64,000 bases of DNA from Desulfoluna sp. (GCF_030145185.1 NZ_JAQYWB010000004.1:56382-120381); one strand, 5' to 3'; counted from the stretch's first letter, positions 7,031 through 16,634 are shown. Notes: a model not told the origin generated them from the sequence alone. Program-made: numbers and translations.

Positions 7031-10000
7031 TTACGCTTCGTTCATGGCAAAGATCTGCGACATGATCTGGTCGTTATCGAAGCCTCTGTGGTGGATGGCA
7101 CCGGAGCGACAGGAGCCGACACAGAGCCCGCAGCCTTTGCAGAGTACGGGGTTGATCTGGGCCTTGCCGATATTCCGTCCTTCGGTGATGAAAGAGGGCG
7201 CGGAGTAAGGGCAGACACTGACACAGATGCCACACGAGCTGCACAGCAGGGGGTCCACATGAGCGACCTGGCCGCTGGTGTGGATGGTCTCACGGGCCAG
7301 CAGGGTGATGGCGCGGGACGCCGCCGCCTTGGCCTGGCCAATGGCCTCATCAATGGGCTTCGGATAATGAGCCATCCCGCAGAGGAACACACCGTCGGTA
7401 GCGAACTCGCTGGGACCGAGCTTGGCGTGGCGTTCCACGAAGAAGCCGTTCTCGTTCATGGGCAGCTTGAAGAACTGGGCGATTTTTCCGTCACGATAAG
7501 GCAGCACGGCGGTGGCCAGGGAGAGAAGGTCTGCTTCAATCTCGATGTCGCGCCTGAGAACATGATCGATGGTTTTGATCATGATTTTGTCACCCTGAAC
7601 AGAGACAACCGGTTTGTTGTCCACCTCGTATCGGATAAATATGACGCCTTTTTCACGGGCTTCACGGTAAAGGTGTTCGCGCTCGCCGTAGGTCCGAATG
7701 TCTCGGTACAAGATGTAGACGTTGGCTAACGGATTGCGGCGTTTGATCTCCAGGGCGTTGTCGATGCTGTGGGTACAGCAGACACGTGAGCAAAAGGGAC
7801 GCTCGGGCTCACGGGAGCCGACGCACTGGATAAAAACAGCTGAATTCACGGTATTGAGGATCGGATCGTTGGCCATGAATTTTTCGTCCATTTCAAGGCT
7901 GGTGATGATGCGATCGCTCTTGCCGTAGCTGTATTCGGTGGGGGTGTAGGGCTGAGCACCGGTGGCCATGACGGCTACCCCATGCTTGAACACCGTCTCT
8001 TCACCCTGGGATGCGATGGTGGATTCGAAGTTGCCTACGAAGCCTTCCACGCCTTCCAGTGTGGTGTTTAAGTGAACGGTGATGTTCTCATCTTGGGTGA
8101 CTTCGCTGATGAGCTCGCCCAGTTTCTCTGCAACATTTTCGCCTGTGGAGGTGCGGTACAGCCTGTTGGCCTGGCCCCCCAGTTTGGCATCACGTTCGAT
8201 GATGTGGGTTTTGTAGCCCTGTCTGGAGAGGCTCTGTGCCGTGGTGATACCGGCAAGGCCGCCACCCAGAACCATGGCGGTCTGGTTGACCTGAAGTTCC
8301 GCTTCATCAAGGGGCTGGAAGAGGGCCACTTTGGCAACGGACATGCGAATCAGGTCCTTTGCTTTTTCGGTGGCTCTTTCGGGCTGATCCTTGTGGACCC
8401 AGGAGTCCTGGTTCCGGATGTTGGTCATCTCGAAGAGGTACTTGTTCAGACCGGCAGCCAGAAGTGTTTCCTGGAAAAGGCCTTCGTGGGTTTTGGGTGT
8501 ACAGGCGGCAACGACAACGCGGTTGAGCCCCTGTTCCTTGATGGTCTGGGCGATCTTATCCTGGGTATCCTGAGAGCAGGAGAAGAGGTTATTGCCCACA
8601 TATTCCACATAAGGCAGGGTCTTGACGTACTCGGCCACGGCATCCACGTCGACGGTGCCTGCGATGTTGGTGCCACAGGAACAGACAAAGACGCCGATCT
8701 TGGGCCGTTCACCCCCTACATCAAGCTGGGTGATGACTTCGGCTTCCTTGGTCAGGGTGTTTCGAGCCGAGGCAATGGCTTCACCGGCTGCGGCGGCTGC
8801 GGCGCTGGCGTCAACAATGGACTCGGGAATGTCTTTGGGACCCTGGAAGGCGCCGCAGACAAAGATTCCTTCGCGGCTTGTGGCCACGGGGTTGAACGCT
8901 GAGGTGGCAGCAAAGTTGCTGGCTGTGAGCTCAATGCCCAGCTTCTTGGCTAACTCGACGGTCTCAGGGTCCGCCTGAAGGCCGATGGAAAGCACGATCA
9001 TACCAAAGACTTCGGTTTCAATCCGGCCGTCTTCGGTAACATAACGGACTTCCAGGTCGTCAGTTTCGGGAATAGCGTTGATGGTATGAACCCGGCTTCG
9101 GACGAATCGGACGCCAAGTTTTTTACTTTTTTCGTAGTATTCTTCGAAGTCTTTACCCGGAGTACGCATGTCCATAAAAAAGATGGCGCAATCCAGATCG
9201 TCCCCGTTGTGTTCCTTGGACATGACCGCTTCTTTGATGGCGTACATACAGCAGACGCTGGAGCAGTGGCCATTTTCGCAGCGGTTAACGTCTCGTGAGC
9301 CGATGCACTGGAACCAGGCGATCTTCTTAGGTTCACCGCCATCCTTGCTCCGGCGGGTCAGGTGACCCTGGGTGGGGCCTGAGGCAGAGAGGATACGTTC
9401 GTACTCAAGGGATGTCACAACGTTGGGAAACTTGGTATACTGATAGGTATCAAAAATGGAAGGATCAAAAGGCTTGAAGCCAGTGGCAAGGACCACGGAG
9501 CCGACGTTCAGTTTGGTCTCTTTGGCTGTCATCGTGTAATCGATGGCGCCGGTGGGACAGACCTTGGCGCAGTTGCCGCACTTGTCCTTGGTCAGCTTGA
9601 TACACTGGGTAGGATCAATGGCGTACTTAAGCGGCACTGCCTGGTCGTACTCGACGTAGATGGCTTTGCGCTTCACCAGGTTTGCGTTGTAAGGGTCCAT
9701 GACCTTTTTGGGACATTTTTCGGCACAAAGACCACAGGCGATACATTTAGATTCATCGACGTATCGGGGTCTCTCGTTGATGGTAACTTCAAAATTACCT
9801 GCGTCGCCCTGAATGTCAATCACGTCAGAAAGTGTTTTTAACTCAATGTTTAGATGCCGGCCGACCTCGACCAGTTTGGGTGAAATAATTCACATTGCAC
9901 AGTCGTTGGTCGGGAACGTCTTGTCCAGCTGGGACATGACACCGCCAATGGAGGCCCCTTTTTCGACCAGGTATACATAATAACCTGAATCGGCCAGATC

Positions 10001-10069
10001 CAGGGCAGTCTGCATACCGGCGATACCCCCCCCGATGACCATCACGGATCCGATTACATCCTTAGACAT
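7031..10069 (-). CDS. hdrA: HdrA, heterodisulfide reductase-like flavoprotein, selenoprotein (Sec60)
   Basis: A 1012-residue HdrA read through UGA at 9890-9892. It has an FAD-binding GGGIAGMQTAL at 13-23, then FPTNDCAM-U-IISPKLVEVGRH, where most HdrA have Cys; Sec there is known from methanococcal HdrA. Ferredoxin motifs follow at Cys109/112/115/119 and from Cys156. A second FAD half (VLGGGLAGITTAQS) and two C-terminal clusters (CSSCGICVSVCP, CKGCGLCVGSC) follow. HdrA is the flavin bifurcation subunit of Hdr complexes. The two Rossmann halves make it longer than minimal methanogen HdrA (about 650). ATG at 10069 has AGGAG upstream. It is first in the operon; hdrB and hdrC are absent. Confidence 0.93.
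9857..9874 (-). promoter_or_regulatory. bSECIS-like hairpin for hdrA Sec60
   Basis: On the minus strand CTGGTC-GAGGTC-GGCCGG folds as a 6-bp stem (two G-U pairs) with a 6-base loop containing GGU, as in the E. coli fdhF element. It starts 15 bases after the UGA. Confidence 0.7.
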
Positions 10070-10240
10070 GGCTTCTTTCTCCTGTTGAATGGTGCGCAGG
10101 CGCATCCGAATTAATGCGAATGGCCTTGCAGTGTTACAAAATATTCCAAATAAACCTGAAAAGTTATATTACCATAATTAACGGGCGTATTAACCCGAAG
10201 CTATCCTACCTTATATTCAAGATAAAATGAGCAAATACAC

Positions 10241-10269
10241 TTACTACCCGCTATATTGGGTGTTGTCAA
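10241..10269 (-). promoter_or_regulatory. Putative promoter of the hdrA-flx operon
   Basis: Minus-strand TTGACA (10264-10269), 17-base spacer, TAGTAA (10241-10246). It predicts a leader of about 165 bases before hdrA. Its -35 overlaps that of the divergent miaA promoter. Confidence 0.5.
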
Positions 10270-10291
10270 CAGAATTATATTTATATATTAA
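10263..10291 (+). promoter_or_regulatory. Putative promoter of miaA
   Basis: TTGTCA (10263-10268), 17-base spacer, TATTAA (10286-10291). It points toward miaA about 100 bases away and shares the TTGTCAA core with the opposing hdrA promoter. Confidence 0.5.
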
Positions 10292-10314
10292 GGGACTAAA
10301 TACTTGGTGAGGCT

Positions 10315-10339
10315 GCGTCGTTTCAACGTGGAACGACGC
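10315..10339 (+). promoter_or_regulatory. Hairpin in the miaA leader
   Basis: GCGTCGTTTC pairs with GGAACGACGC (10 bp, one wobble) between the putative start site and miaA. No T-run follows, so it is a leader structure rather than a terminator. Confidence 0.4.
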
Positions 10340-10387
10340 CTTATACCGGGATGAATCCGTTCAGACAGGTTTACATTATTTACTGGT

Positions 10388-11302
10388 ATGAAAAGAAAAA
10401 TTATCATAATTAGCGGACCGACCGGTGTAGGAAAAACTTCTGCCGCAATAGAGGTTTGCAGACGGTTCAGGGGGGCAGTTGTCGGGGCGGATTCCATGCA
10501 GGTTTATCGTCAAATGGATGTCGGCACGGCCAAACCCACGGCGGAGGAACAGCGACTTGCCCCTCACCATATGATTGATGTGGTGGACCCGGATGAGCAT
10601 TTTGATGCGGCGCTTTTTGCCGCTCAGGCCGATGGGGTGATTGAGGCCCTTGCAGGGAAAGGGGTGCTTCCCGTGGTGGCGGGGGGGACTGGTCTTTATG
10701 TGAAAGCCCTGCTCCATGGCCTCTCTGCGGCCATTCCTTCGGACAAGGCGATTACTGCGCGTTTGACGGAGGAAGCCGAAGCGGAGGGTCCGGCATCGCT
10801 TTATACCCGACTCGCTTCTGTTGACCCGGTCTATGCCGCCCGGATCAGCGACCAGGATTCGGTGCGGATTGTCCGTGCTCTGTCGGTGTTTGAGGCGACA
10901 GGTAAGCCTTTCAGTACCCATCACACGGAGCACGGTTTTGCTGAGTCTCGCTATGATGCCTTGAAAATATGTCTTTTTTCGGATCGTGAGGTGCTTTATG
11001 ATCGCATCAATCGGCGTGTGGATTTGATGGTGGAAGAGGGGCTGCTCGATGAGGTGAGGGGACTCCTGGCCCGGGGGTACCACCGAGGGTTGAAATCCAT
11101 GGGGTCCATCGGGTATCGTCACATGGTGGAGCACCTTGAAGACGGGGTGTCCTGGGAAGAGACGATTCGTCTTCTCAAGCGAGATACCCGGCGGTTTGCC
11201 AAGCGCCAGCTCACATGGTTTCGGGCCGACTCAGAGATGGTCTGGCTGGATCCTGGGGACAGGGCAGGGCTTGTGTCGGCGGTTGATGAATTTATCATTT
11301 GA
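10388..11302 (+). CDS. miaA: tRNA dimethylallyltransferase MiaA
   Basis: A 304-residue MiaA, which adds a dimethylallyl group to N6 of A37 in tRNAs reading UNN codons. The P-loop is GPTGVGKT at residues 10-17, followed by ADSMQVYRQMDVGTAKP, where Asp and Gln contact substrate, then VVAGGTGLYVKALLHG and a C-terminal KRDTRRFAKRQLTWFR tRNA-binding segment. Length is typical. hfq, a frequent neighbour, is not here; instead a lipoprotein gene follows after 31 bases and may be co-transcribed. Confidence 0.95.
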   Translation: MKRKIIIISGPTGVGKTSAAIEVCRRFRGAVVGADSMQVYRQMDVGTAKPTAEEQRLAPHHMIDVVDPDEHFDAALFAAQADGVIEALAGKGVLPVVAGGTGLYVKALLHGLSAAIPSDKAITARLTEEAEAEGPASLYTRLASVDPVYAARISDQDSVRIVRALSVFEATGKPFSTHHTEHGFAESRYDALKICLFSDREVLYDRINRRVDLMVEEGLLDEVRGLLARGYHRGLKSMGSIGYRHMVEHLEDGVSWEETIRLLKRDTRRFAKRQLTWFRADSEMVWLDPGDRAGLVSAVDEFII

Positions 11303-11333
11303 AGAATCCCTTATATAAGGATGGCCACAGGGT

Positions 11334-13262
11334 ATGGCAACAGAGATCGCGTTTATGAAAAGAGGGGGCCGGGTACTTTGCCTGGCGGTGTGCCTTTTTT
11401 GTTTTGCCGGTTGCGGGCAGAAGGGGGTCCGGCCGGAGATGGCATTGCCTGCGGACGAACAACTCTTTGTTCGGGCGGAGGAGGCCTTCAGTGCTCACCA
11501 CGTTGACCAGGCGTTGGCCTTGTATGGCGAGCTGGTGAATCGCTTCCCCGAAAGTCACGTGGCCGCTGCTGCCCTTTTAAAGCAGGGGATGATTTATGGT
11601 TCCATGAAGGCCTTCAGCGATGCGGAGGCGGCCCTGGCACGGGTCTCATCGGAGTACCCGAAGAGCCCTTTTGTGTCGGTTGCTTTGGTGGAATCTCTGA
11701 ATCTATCCTACCGCATGGGCGATTTTATCGGGGTGATACGAAAAGGGGTGCAGATCCCGGACACCCTTTCACCGCCTGACTATCGCGTGCGTAAGTATGC
11801 CATCATGGGGGATGCGTATCTTGCCCTGGGTGATCGTGTTGACGCCGTCGGGGCGTACTTTACTGCCTGTGATATGGTCTTGCCTTCCGAGCGCAGGAGC
11901 GTGGTGGCGCGTCTTCGCAAGACGGTGGTGGGTCTCACCCTGGCTGAAACCCAGGAGATGCTTTCACGGACCCATGGGAAGGAGAAGCGGGGGTATCTGC
12001 TGCTGCAGCGCATGAAGGCGCTGGCCGAAGGGGGGCAGGTGGATGAGGCGCTCCAGGGCGCGAATGATTTTTTATCTCTTTACCTCGAGCACCCCGTTCG
12101 AGAAGAGGCGGTGGCGTTTCGTGAGCTTTTGAGTCAGTCGCATTTTAATCCGAAGGTGCTGGGGTGTCTTCTCCCCTTTACCGGTCGTTATGCTGATTAT
12201 GGCAGGCAGGCAAAGGAGGGCATCGAGCTGGCTTTTCAAACGGTTGCCGCGTCGCGGGGGCTGGATGATTTTCAGCTGATTTTCCGTGACACCGGGTCGG
12301 ATGATGAGATGACACGCCAGGCGGTTCGAGAGCTTGTGGAGGTGGGAGCCTCTACCATTTTGGGGCCGGTGGGGAATGTGGAGGCAGCCACGGCAGAAGC
12401 CCAGCTGCGAGGCGTCCCCATGATTGCCATGACAGGAAAAGAGGGGATCACCGCCTCAGGGGATTTTATCTTTCGGAATTTTCTGACGCCTCGCATGCAG
12501 GTGCGTTCTGTGGTGTCTTATGCCTTTCAGGTGCTGGGTATCAACGATTTTGTCATTTTGTATCCAGATGAACCCTATGGCCGGGAATTCATGCATCTCT
12601 TTTGGGATGAGGTGGCGCGTTACGGGGGTGAGGTCCGGGGGGTGGAGGCCTATGATGCAAAGACCGTCGATTTCTCCTCGGTGATTAAGAAGGTGACCGG
12701 GCTTTGGTATAACCGTCCTGTGACGGGCGATGAGACGCCGAGTTGGGGGCGGACGCTTGCTGAGTGGTCGGAAGCGTCGGGGGCGGTGGTCGATTTTGAG
12801 GCGATTTTTATTCCGGATGGGGGAAAGAATCTGGAGCTGATTCTTCCGCAGCTGGACTTCCATGATCTGGGCGGGGTGTATACCCTGGGGACCAATCTCT
12901 GGCACAATGCGGCGCTTCGGAAAGACGTCTCCGGTCATCTGGGGCACAGCATCTTTCCCGGTGGTTTTTTTGCGCGCAGTCGTGCCCCGCAGGTTCAGCA
13001 GTTTGTTAAGGCCTTCCGGGACGCCTATGGGCGAACGCCGGATTACATTGAAGCGGTGGCTTTTGACTCGGCCTCGCTGGTTCTGGGGCTCCTTGCAGAC
13101 AAGGCGCCGGCGACCCGGGGTGCGGTCCGGGATGCGCTTCTGGCGGTGAATGCCTTTCCCGGTGTCACCGGGTCCACCTCCTTTGATGCCACGGGCGACG
13201 CCGACAAGACGCTGACCCTTTTGAAAGGCCAGAAACGGCGGTTTGTGGAAGTGCCGAGGTGA
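11334..13262 (+). CDS. LpoA-like lipoprotein: TPR-type domain plus periplasmic-binding domain
   Basis: A 642-residue lipoprotein. A hydrophobic leader ends in a lipobox-like FAGC at Cys27 (Cys20 if translation starts at the internal ATG 11355, MKRGGRV). Residues about 40-270 are helical and repeat-like (ALALYGELVNRFPESHVAAAAL is TPR-like). Residues about 285-640 match the Leu/Ile/Val-binding fold (GCLLPFTGRYADYGRQAKEG, ILGPVGNVEA, DFVILYPDEPYGREFMHLF). LpoA, the outer-membrane activator of penicillin-binding protein 1A, has this layout; an amino-acid-binding role is the alternative. No ABC-transporter genes are nearby, which favours LpoA-like. Heptanucleotide repeats begin 7 bases after the stop. 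Confidence 0.75.
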   Translation: MATEIAFMKRGGRVLCLAVCLFCFAGCGQKGVRPEMALPADEQLFVRAEEAFSAHHVDQALALYGELVNRFPESHVAAAALLKQGMIYGSMKAFSDAEAALARVSSEYPKSPFVSVALVESLNLSYRMGDFIGVIRKGVQIPDTLSPPDYRVRKYAIMGDAYLALGDRVDAVGAYFTACDMVLPSERRSVVARLRKTVVGLTLAETQEMLSRTHGKEKRGYLLLQRMKALAEGGQVDEALQGANDFLSLYLEHPVREEAVAFRELLSQSHFNPKVLGCLLPFTGRYADYGRQAKEGIELAFQTVAASRGLDDFQLIFRDTGSDDEMTRQAVRELVEVGASTILGPVGNVEAATAEAQLRGVPMIAMTGKEGITASGDFIFRNFLTPRMQVRSVVSYAFQVLGINDFVILYPDEPYGREFMHLFWDEVARYGGEVRGVEAYDAKTVDFSSVIKKVTGLWYNRPVTGDETPSWGRTLAEWSEASGAVVDFEAIFIPDGGKNLELILPQLDFHDLGGVYTLGTNLWHNAALRKDVSGHLGHSIFPGGFFARSRAPQVQQFVKAFRDAYGRTPDYIEAVAFDSASLVLGLLADKAPATRGAVRDALLAVNAFPGVTGSTSFDATGDADKTLTLLKGQKRRFVEVPR

Positions 13263-13268
13263 GGGGCG

Positions 13269-13339
<71 letters not shown>

Positions 13340-13507
13340 GGCGTGGTGAGTCGTGAATAGGGATTCCTGCCAGTCGCCTGTTTAGCAACGACCGAAGGCC
13401 GGGTGGGGCTACGGCTCCTTCGGGCTCCAGGCTGCACGAAGGAGGGTGAGAAACCTCTGCAAATCTGGGGTGCAGGGACGTATCCCAGACACCCCGGAGG
13501 CTGGTTT

Positions 13508-14839
13508 TTATGCGCTTGGATTTTTAAGAGAATTTTGCCCGGTGGCCTCTAAGACCGTGGCCCAGAGTTTTCCGTCGGGGTCCACTTTTTTACGCTGGGT
13601 GATCACCTGGTCCATGGGAACATGGACGAAGTGGTTGTTCCAGTGACTCACCACCATTTTGGTCTTTCCCGACATACCGGCATGGACGGCGTCGCGTCCA
13701 AGAAAACTGCAGAAAACATGATCGTTAGCGTTGGCGGGGAGGCTTCGGATGATGTAGCTGGGGTCGATGTACTTCAGGCTGACGGGAAAACCCTTCTCTT
13801 TGAAGTAGGCCATGATTTTGGCTTTCAGCAGGAGGCCGATGTCATAGAGCTTGACGTTTCCAGAGGCGTCATGCATCTTTTTCCGTCCTTGAAAGAACCC
13901 CTGCCCGGCACCTTCGGCCACCACGACCACGGCATGTCCCCGGTGGACGAGACGTTTCTCCAGGTTTTCCAGGAAGCCGTTGGGGCCGTCGATGTCGAAG
14001 GGGACCTCAGGGATGAGGACAAAGTTGACATCCTGGCGGGCCAGGGCGGCGGTGGCGGCTAAAAAGCCGGATTCCCTGCCCATGAGCTTGATGAGGCCAA
14101 TGCCGTTGGGGTAGGCTTCGGCTTCGTTGTGGGCTCCGCTGATGGCTTGGGTGGCGATGTCCACGGCGGTGTCAAATCCAAAGGAGCGGGCCACGAGGTA
14201 GACGTCGTTGTCAATAGTCTTCGGTACACCGATGACGCTGATTTTAAGCCCTCGCTTGCTGATGACATGGGCTATTTTTGAGGCGGCGGCGAGGGTGCCG
14301 TCTCCTCCGATCATAAAAAGGATGCCGATGTGCATGCGCTCCAGGCTGTCGACAATCTCTTCAATGTCCTGATCGCCACGTGAGGATCCGAGAATGGAGC
14401 CCCCGCTGTCTAAGATGTGCACCACGCTTTCCGGGGTCAGGTCCACGGTGTTGTGGCCGTATTTGGGGATGAATCCCTGGAGGCCGTGGCGGATGCCGCA
14501 GATATTTTTGACGCCGTATCGGTGATGGAGTTCCAGAACCACGGAGCGGATGATGTCGTTGAGGCCCGGGCAGAGGCCGCCACAGGTCACTAAGGCGCAT
14601 CGGAGTTTGCTGGGGTCGAAGAAGATTTTACGTCTGGGCCCGGCGGATTCAAAGGCAGGGGCGGGGATCTTCTTGGCCTTTAACTCGGCCACTGCTTTTT
14701 CGTTGACGTGAAGGAGGATTCGTTCATCGTCGTCGACGAAGTAGGTCCCGCCTCCGCCATCTGCGGTTTGCAGAAGGGGGGATTGAATTTTGGCTTCACC
14801 AAGGGTTTGGATGGTGGTGTCGATCTGTTCAAATTTCAT
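13508..14839 (-). CDS. 6-phosphofructokinase, plant/trypanosome-type
   Basis: A 443-residue phosphofructokinase-superfamily enzyme converting fructose 6-phosphate to the 1,6-bisphosphate. Motifs are CGGLCPGLNDIIRS, GSSRGDQD, IGGDGT (glycine as in ATP users) and VPKTIDNDV (lysine, as in PPi users and the long ATP enzymes of plants and trypanosomes), then MGRESGFLA. This combination is found in the long ATP-dependent subgroup, so ATP is favoured over PPi but not proven. Start: ATG 14839 has GGGAG six bases upstream; longer in-frame starts lack one. kdsD lies 76 bases upstream on the same strand, so the two may be an operon. Confidence 0.88.
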   Translation of the reverse strand: MKFEQIDTTIQTLGEAKIQSPLLQTADGGGGTYFVDDDERILLHVNEKAVAELKAKKIPAPAFESAGPRRKIFFDPSKLRCALVTCGGLCPGLNDIIRSVVLELHHRYGVKNICGIRHGLQGFIPKYGHNTVDLTPESVVHILDSGGSILGSSRGDQDIEEIVDSLERMHIGILFMIGGDGTLAAASKIAHVISKRGLKISVIGVPKTIDNDVYLVARSFGFDTAVDIATQAISGAHNEAEAYPNGIGLIKLMGRESGFLAATAALARQDVNFVLIPEVPFDIDGPNGFLENLEKRLVHRGHAVVVVAEGAGQGFFQGRKKMHDASGNVKLYDIGLLLKAKIMAYFKEKGFPVSLKYIDPSYIIRSLPANANDHVFCSFLGRDAVHAGMSGKTKMVVSHWNNHFVHVPMDQVITQRKKVDPDGKLWATVLEATGQNSLKNPSA

Positions 14840-14915
14840 AATCACTCCCATCATGATGTGGCGGCGGCCCCGCAGAAAAAGCGGGGGCACCGGTAAAGAA
14901 CGATCTGGGGTGGGC

Positions 14916-15893
14916 TCAGCGTCCGTTGAACCGAAAGGCCCCCTTGCCGAGGATATCATGAAGATGAAGAAGGCCTTTGACGCGCCCTTTTTCATCGGTG
15001 GCGGGCAGGACGGTGATCTGATGGGACTCCATCAGGTTCAAGGCGTCGTATGCCGGCGCAGTGGTGGATACCGAGCGGGGGGATTCGGTCATGACCTCGG
15101 AGACGGGGCGGCTCATGTCACAGCCTTTCACGGCAAGGAGGTGTCGGACATCTCCATCGGAGAGAAGGCCGGTAAGGATCCCCTCTTCATCGGTGACAAA
15201 GACGGCCCCCAGGCGCTGGGCGTCCAGGACGGCTAAGGTTTCGCCTACCGTGGCGGAGACGCTCACCAGGGGGACGGCCTCTCCGGTGACCATCATTTCG
15301 GACACCTGAAGGGAGAGCCGCTGTCCCAGAGCTCCGCCCGGGTGAAATTTTTTAAAGTCGTCGGACTGGAATCCCTTGGCATTGATGAGCACCACAGAGA
15401 GAGCATCTCCCATGGCCAGCTGGGCGGTGGTGCTTGAGGTGGGGGCCAGGCCCAGGGGGCACGCCTCTTTTTCCACGCCCGTGTCGATAACCAGATCCGC
15501 CAGTGTGCCCAGCGCAGAATGTGGGTTGCCTGTGAAGGCCACAACGGTGCATCCCATGGCTTTTATGCTGGGGATGAGGTGGTTGAGCTCAAGGGTCTCG
15601 CCGCTGTTGGAAATGGCGATAACCACGTCCCTCGGGTCCACCATGCCTAAGTCTCCGTGCATGGCCTCCACCGGGTGCATGTAGACGGCGCGGGTGCCGG
15701 TGCTGCTCATGGTGGCGGCGATCTTGCGGCCGATGTGTCCGGATTTGCCGATGCCGGTGATGATCACGCGGCCCGTACTTTCAAGGATTGCCGTGACGGC
15801 CTGGGTGAAGTTGTCGTCAATTTTCTGGATCAGGTTAAGGAGGGCGTCGGCTTCTGTACGGATGACCTCAGAGGCCTGTTCAATTCGATTCAT
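14916..15893 (-). CDS. kdsD: Arabinose-5-phosphate isomerase KdsD/KpsF (SIS + 2 CBS)
   Basis: A 325-residue enzyme converting ribulose 5-phosphate to arabinose 5-phosphate, the first step toward Kdo for lipopolysaccharide. The SIS domain shows ITGIGKSGHIGRKIAATMSSTG, HGDLGMV, AISNSGETLEL and CPLGLAPTSSTTAQLAMGDALS. Two CBS domains follow from about residue 205 (MMVTGEAVPLV, VMTESPRSV). ATG 15893 has AAGGA seven bases upstream, so an upstream in-frame ATG at 15929 is not needed. Kdo use implies a lipopolysaccharide outer membrane. Confidence 0.92.
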   Translation of the reverse strand: MNRIEQASEVIRTEADALLNLIQKIDDNFTQAVTAILESTGRVIITGIGKSGHIGRKIAATMSSTGTRAVYMHPVEAMHGDLGMVDPRDVVIAISNSGETLELNHLIPSIKAMGCTVVAFTGNPHSALGTLADLVIDTGVEKEACPLGLAPTSSTTAQLAMGDALSVVLINAKGFQSDDFKKFHPGGALGQRLSLQVSEMMVTGEAVPLVSVSATVGETLAVLDAQRLGAVFVTDEEGILTGLLSDGDVRHLLAVKGCDMSRPVSEVMTESPRSVSTTAPAYDALNLMESHQITVLPATDEKGRVKGLLHLHDILGKGAFRFNGR

Positions 15894-16147
15894 GGGTTTA
15901 TCCTTCATATCCTCGTATTTATTTACCATGGATGATATGGTGTCGGTGCGTTTATTATTTACTGGTAAGTGGCATCATACGGGTCAAAGATCAAGGGAAA
16001 AAGCCGGCGGTTGTTGTAGGGAACACCTCTTAAATATGGTCCTCCGTCGGGTCGGCGGTCTTTCGTTTTTTTGGGTTTGTCCAGCGGGTACCCCCATCAA
16101 GGGCTCAGCCCTCGGGATGGTTTTTCCGTGGGCCGGTGAATTTGAAT

Positions 16148-16176
16148 TTGACAAATGGGTGCCATTTCTTTATAAA
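16148..16176 (+). promoter_or_regulatory. Strong sigma-70 promoter upstream of the Cys-rich small gene
   Basis: TTGACA (16148-16153), 17-base spacer, TATAAA (16171-16176): eleven of twelve consensus bases, the best such match I found in the window. It lies about 80 bases before the ATG at 16256. Confidence 0.75.
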
Positions 16177-16255
16177 TATTTGGTTTAATTTTGATCTATT
16201 GAGATACCATGAGTCGGCCTTCTGGCCAAAATCTGTGATATGGGGAGTATATCCA

Positions 16256-16534
16256 ATGATTTGTACAACAGTTCGAAATGGCAGCGATTGCCCTTTCATG
16301 ACCAAAAGCGGTTGCTCTTATGAGGGCGGCGTTTGTAAACCCATCATCGAAAAGTGCGAAGGTTGCAACCGTGTAGGTGAGTTCGCTTCTGAAAAATACT
16401 GCATGTCCGCACCGGACCCTGAAGCACGCTGGAAAACCGGTAACTGCAATCTTGCCACCCACGTGAAGAACGTGGTTGTTGAGAAAAAACAAAAAGTTAA
16501 CCCCATCAAAGCGTCCAAGCGTGGGGGAAGATAG
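16256..16534 (+). CDS. Small cysteine-rich protein, PxxKW-like family
   Basis: A 92-residue protein with nine cysteines (Cys3, CPF, CSYEGGVC, CEGC, YC, NCN) and a PEARWKTGNCN motif, which suggests the PxxKW cysteine-rich family of deltaproteobacteria. It resembles small iron-sulfur or zinc proteins, and no function is established. The tail is lysine-rich. Start: ATG with GGGGAG upstream, chosen over a longer frame whose first 40 residues overlap the promoter. It is monocistronic, with a near-consensus promoter and its own terminator, so expression is likely high. Confidence 0.75.
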   Translation: MICTTVRNGSDCPFMTKSGCSYEGGVCKPIIEKCEGCNRVGEFASEKYCMSAPDPEARWKTGNCNLATHVKNVVVEKKQKVNPIKASKRGGR

Positions 16535-16589
16535 CGTATCGTGTCGATACAGAACAGATCATAGATGCGCCCTTTAGGACGATTCAAAA

Positions 16590-16634
16590 CCCCCGTTTTT
16601 ATACCTTTGTGGTTCAATGACGGGGGTTTTTTTT
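16590..16634 (+). terminator. Rho-independent terminator
   Basis: A 10-bp stem (AAAACCCCCG with CGGGGGTTTT) around a 25-base loop, followed by T residues to 16634. It ends the cysteine-rich small gene. Confidence 0.75.

Noticed and set aside
7031..10069. hdrA as a frameshifted pseudogene, or as QmoA/QmoB
   Set aside because: The only interruption is one UGA at a conserved Cys site; the length, two flavin halves and four cluster motifs fit HdrA, and Qmo partners are absent.
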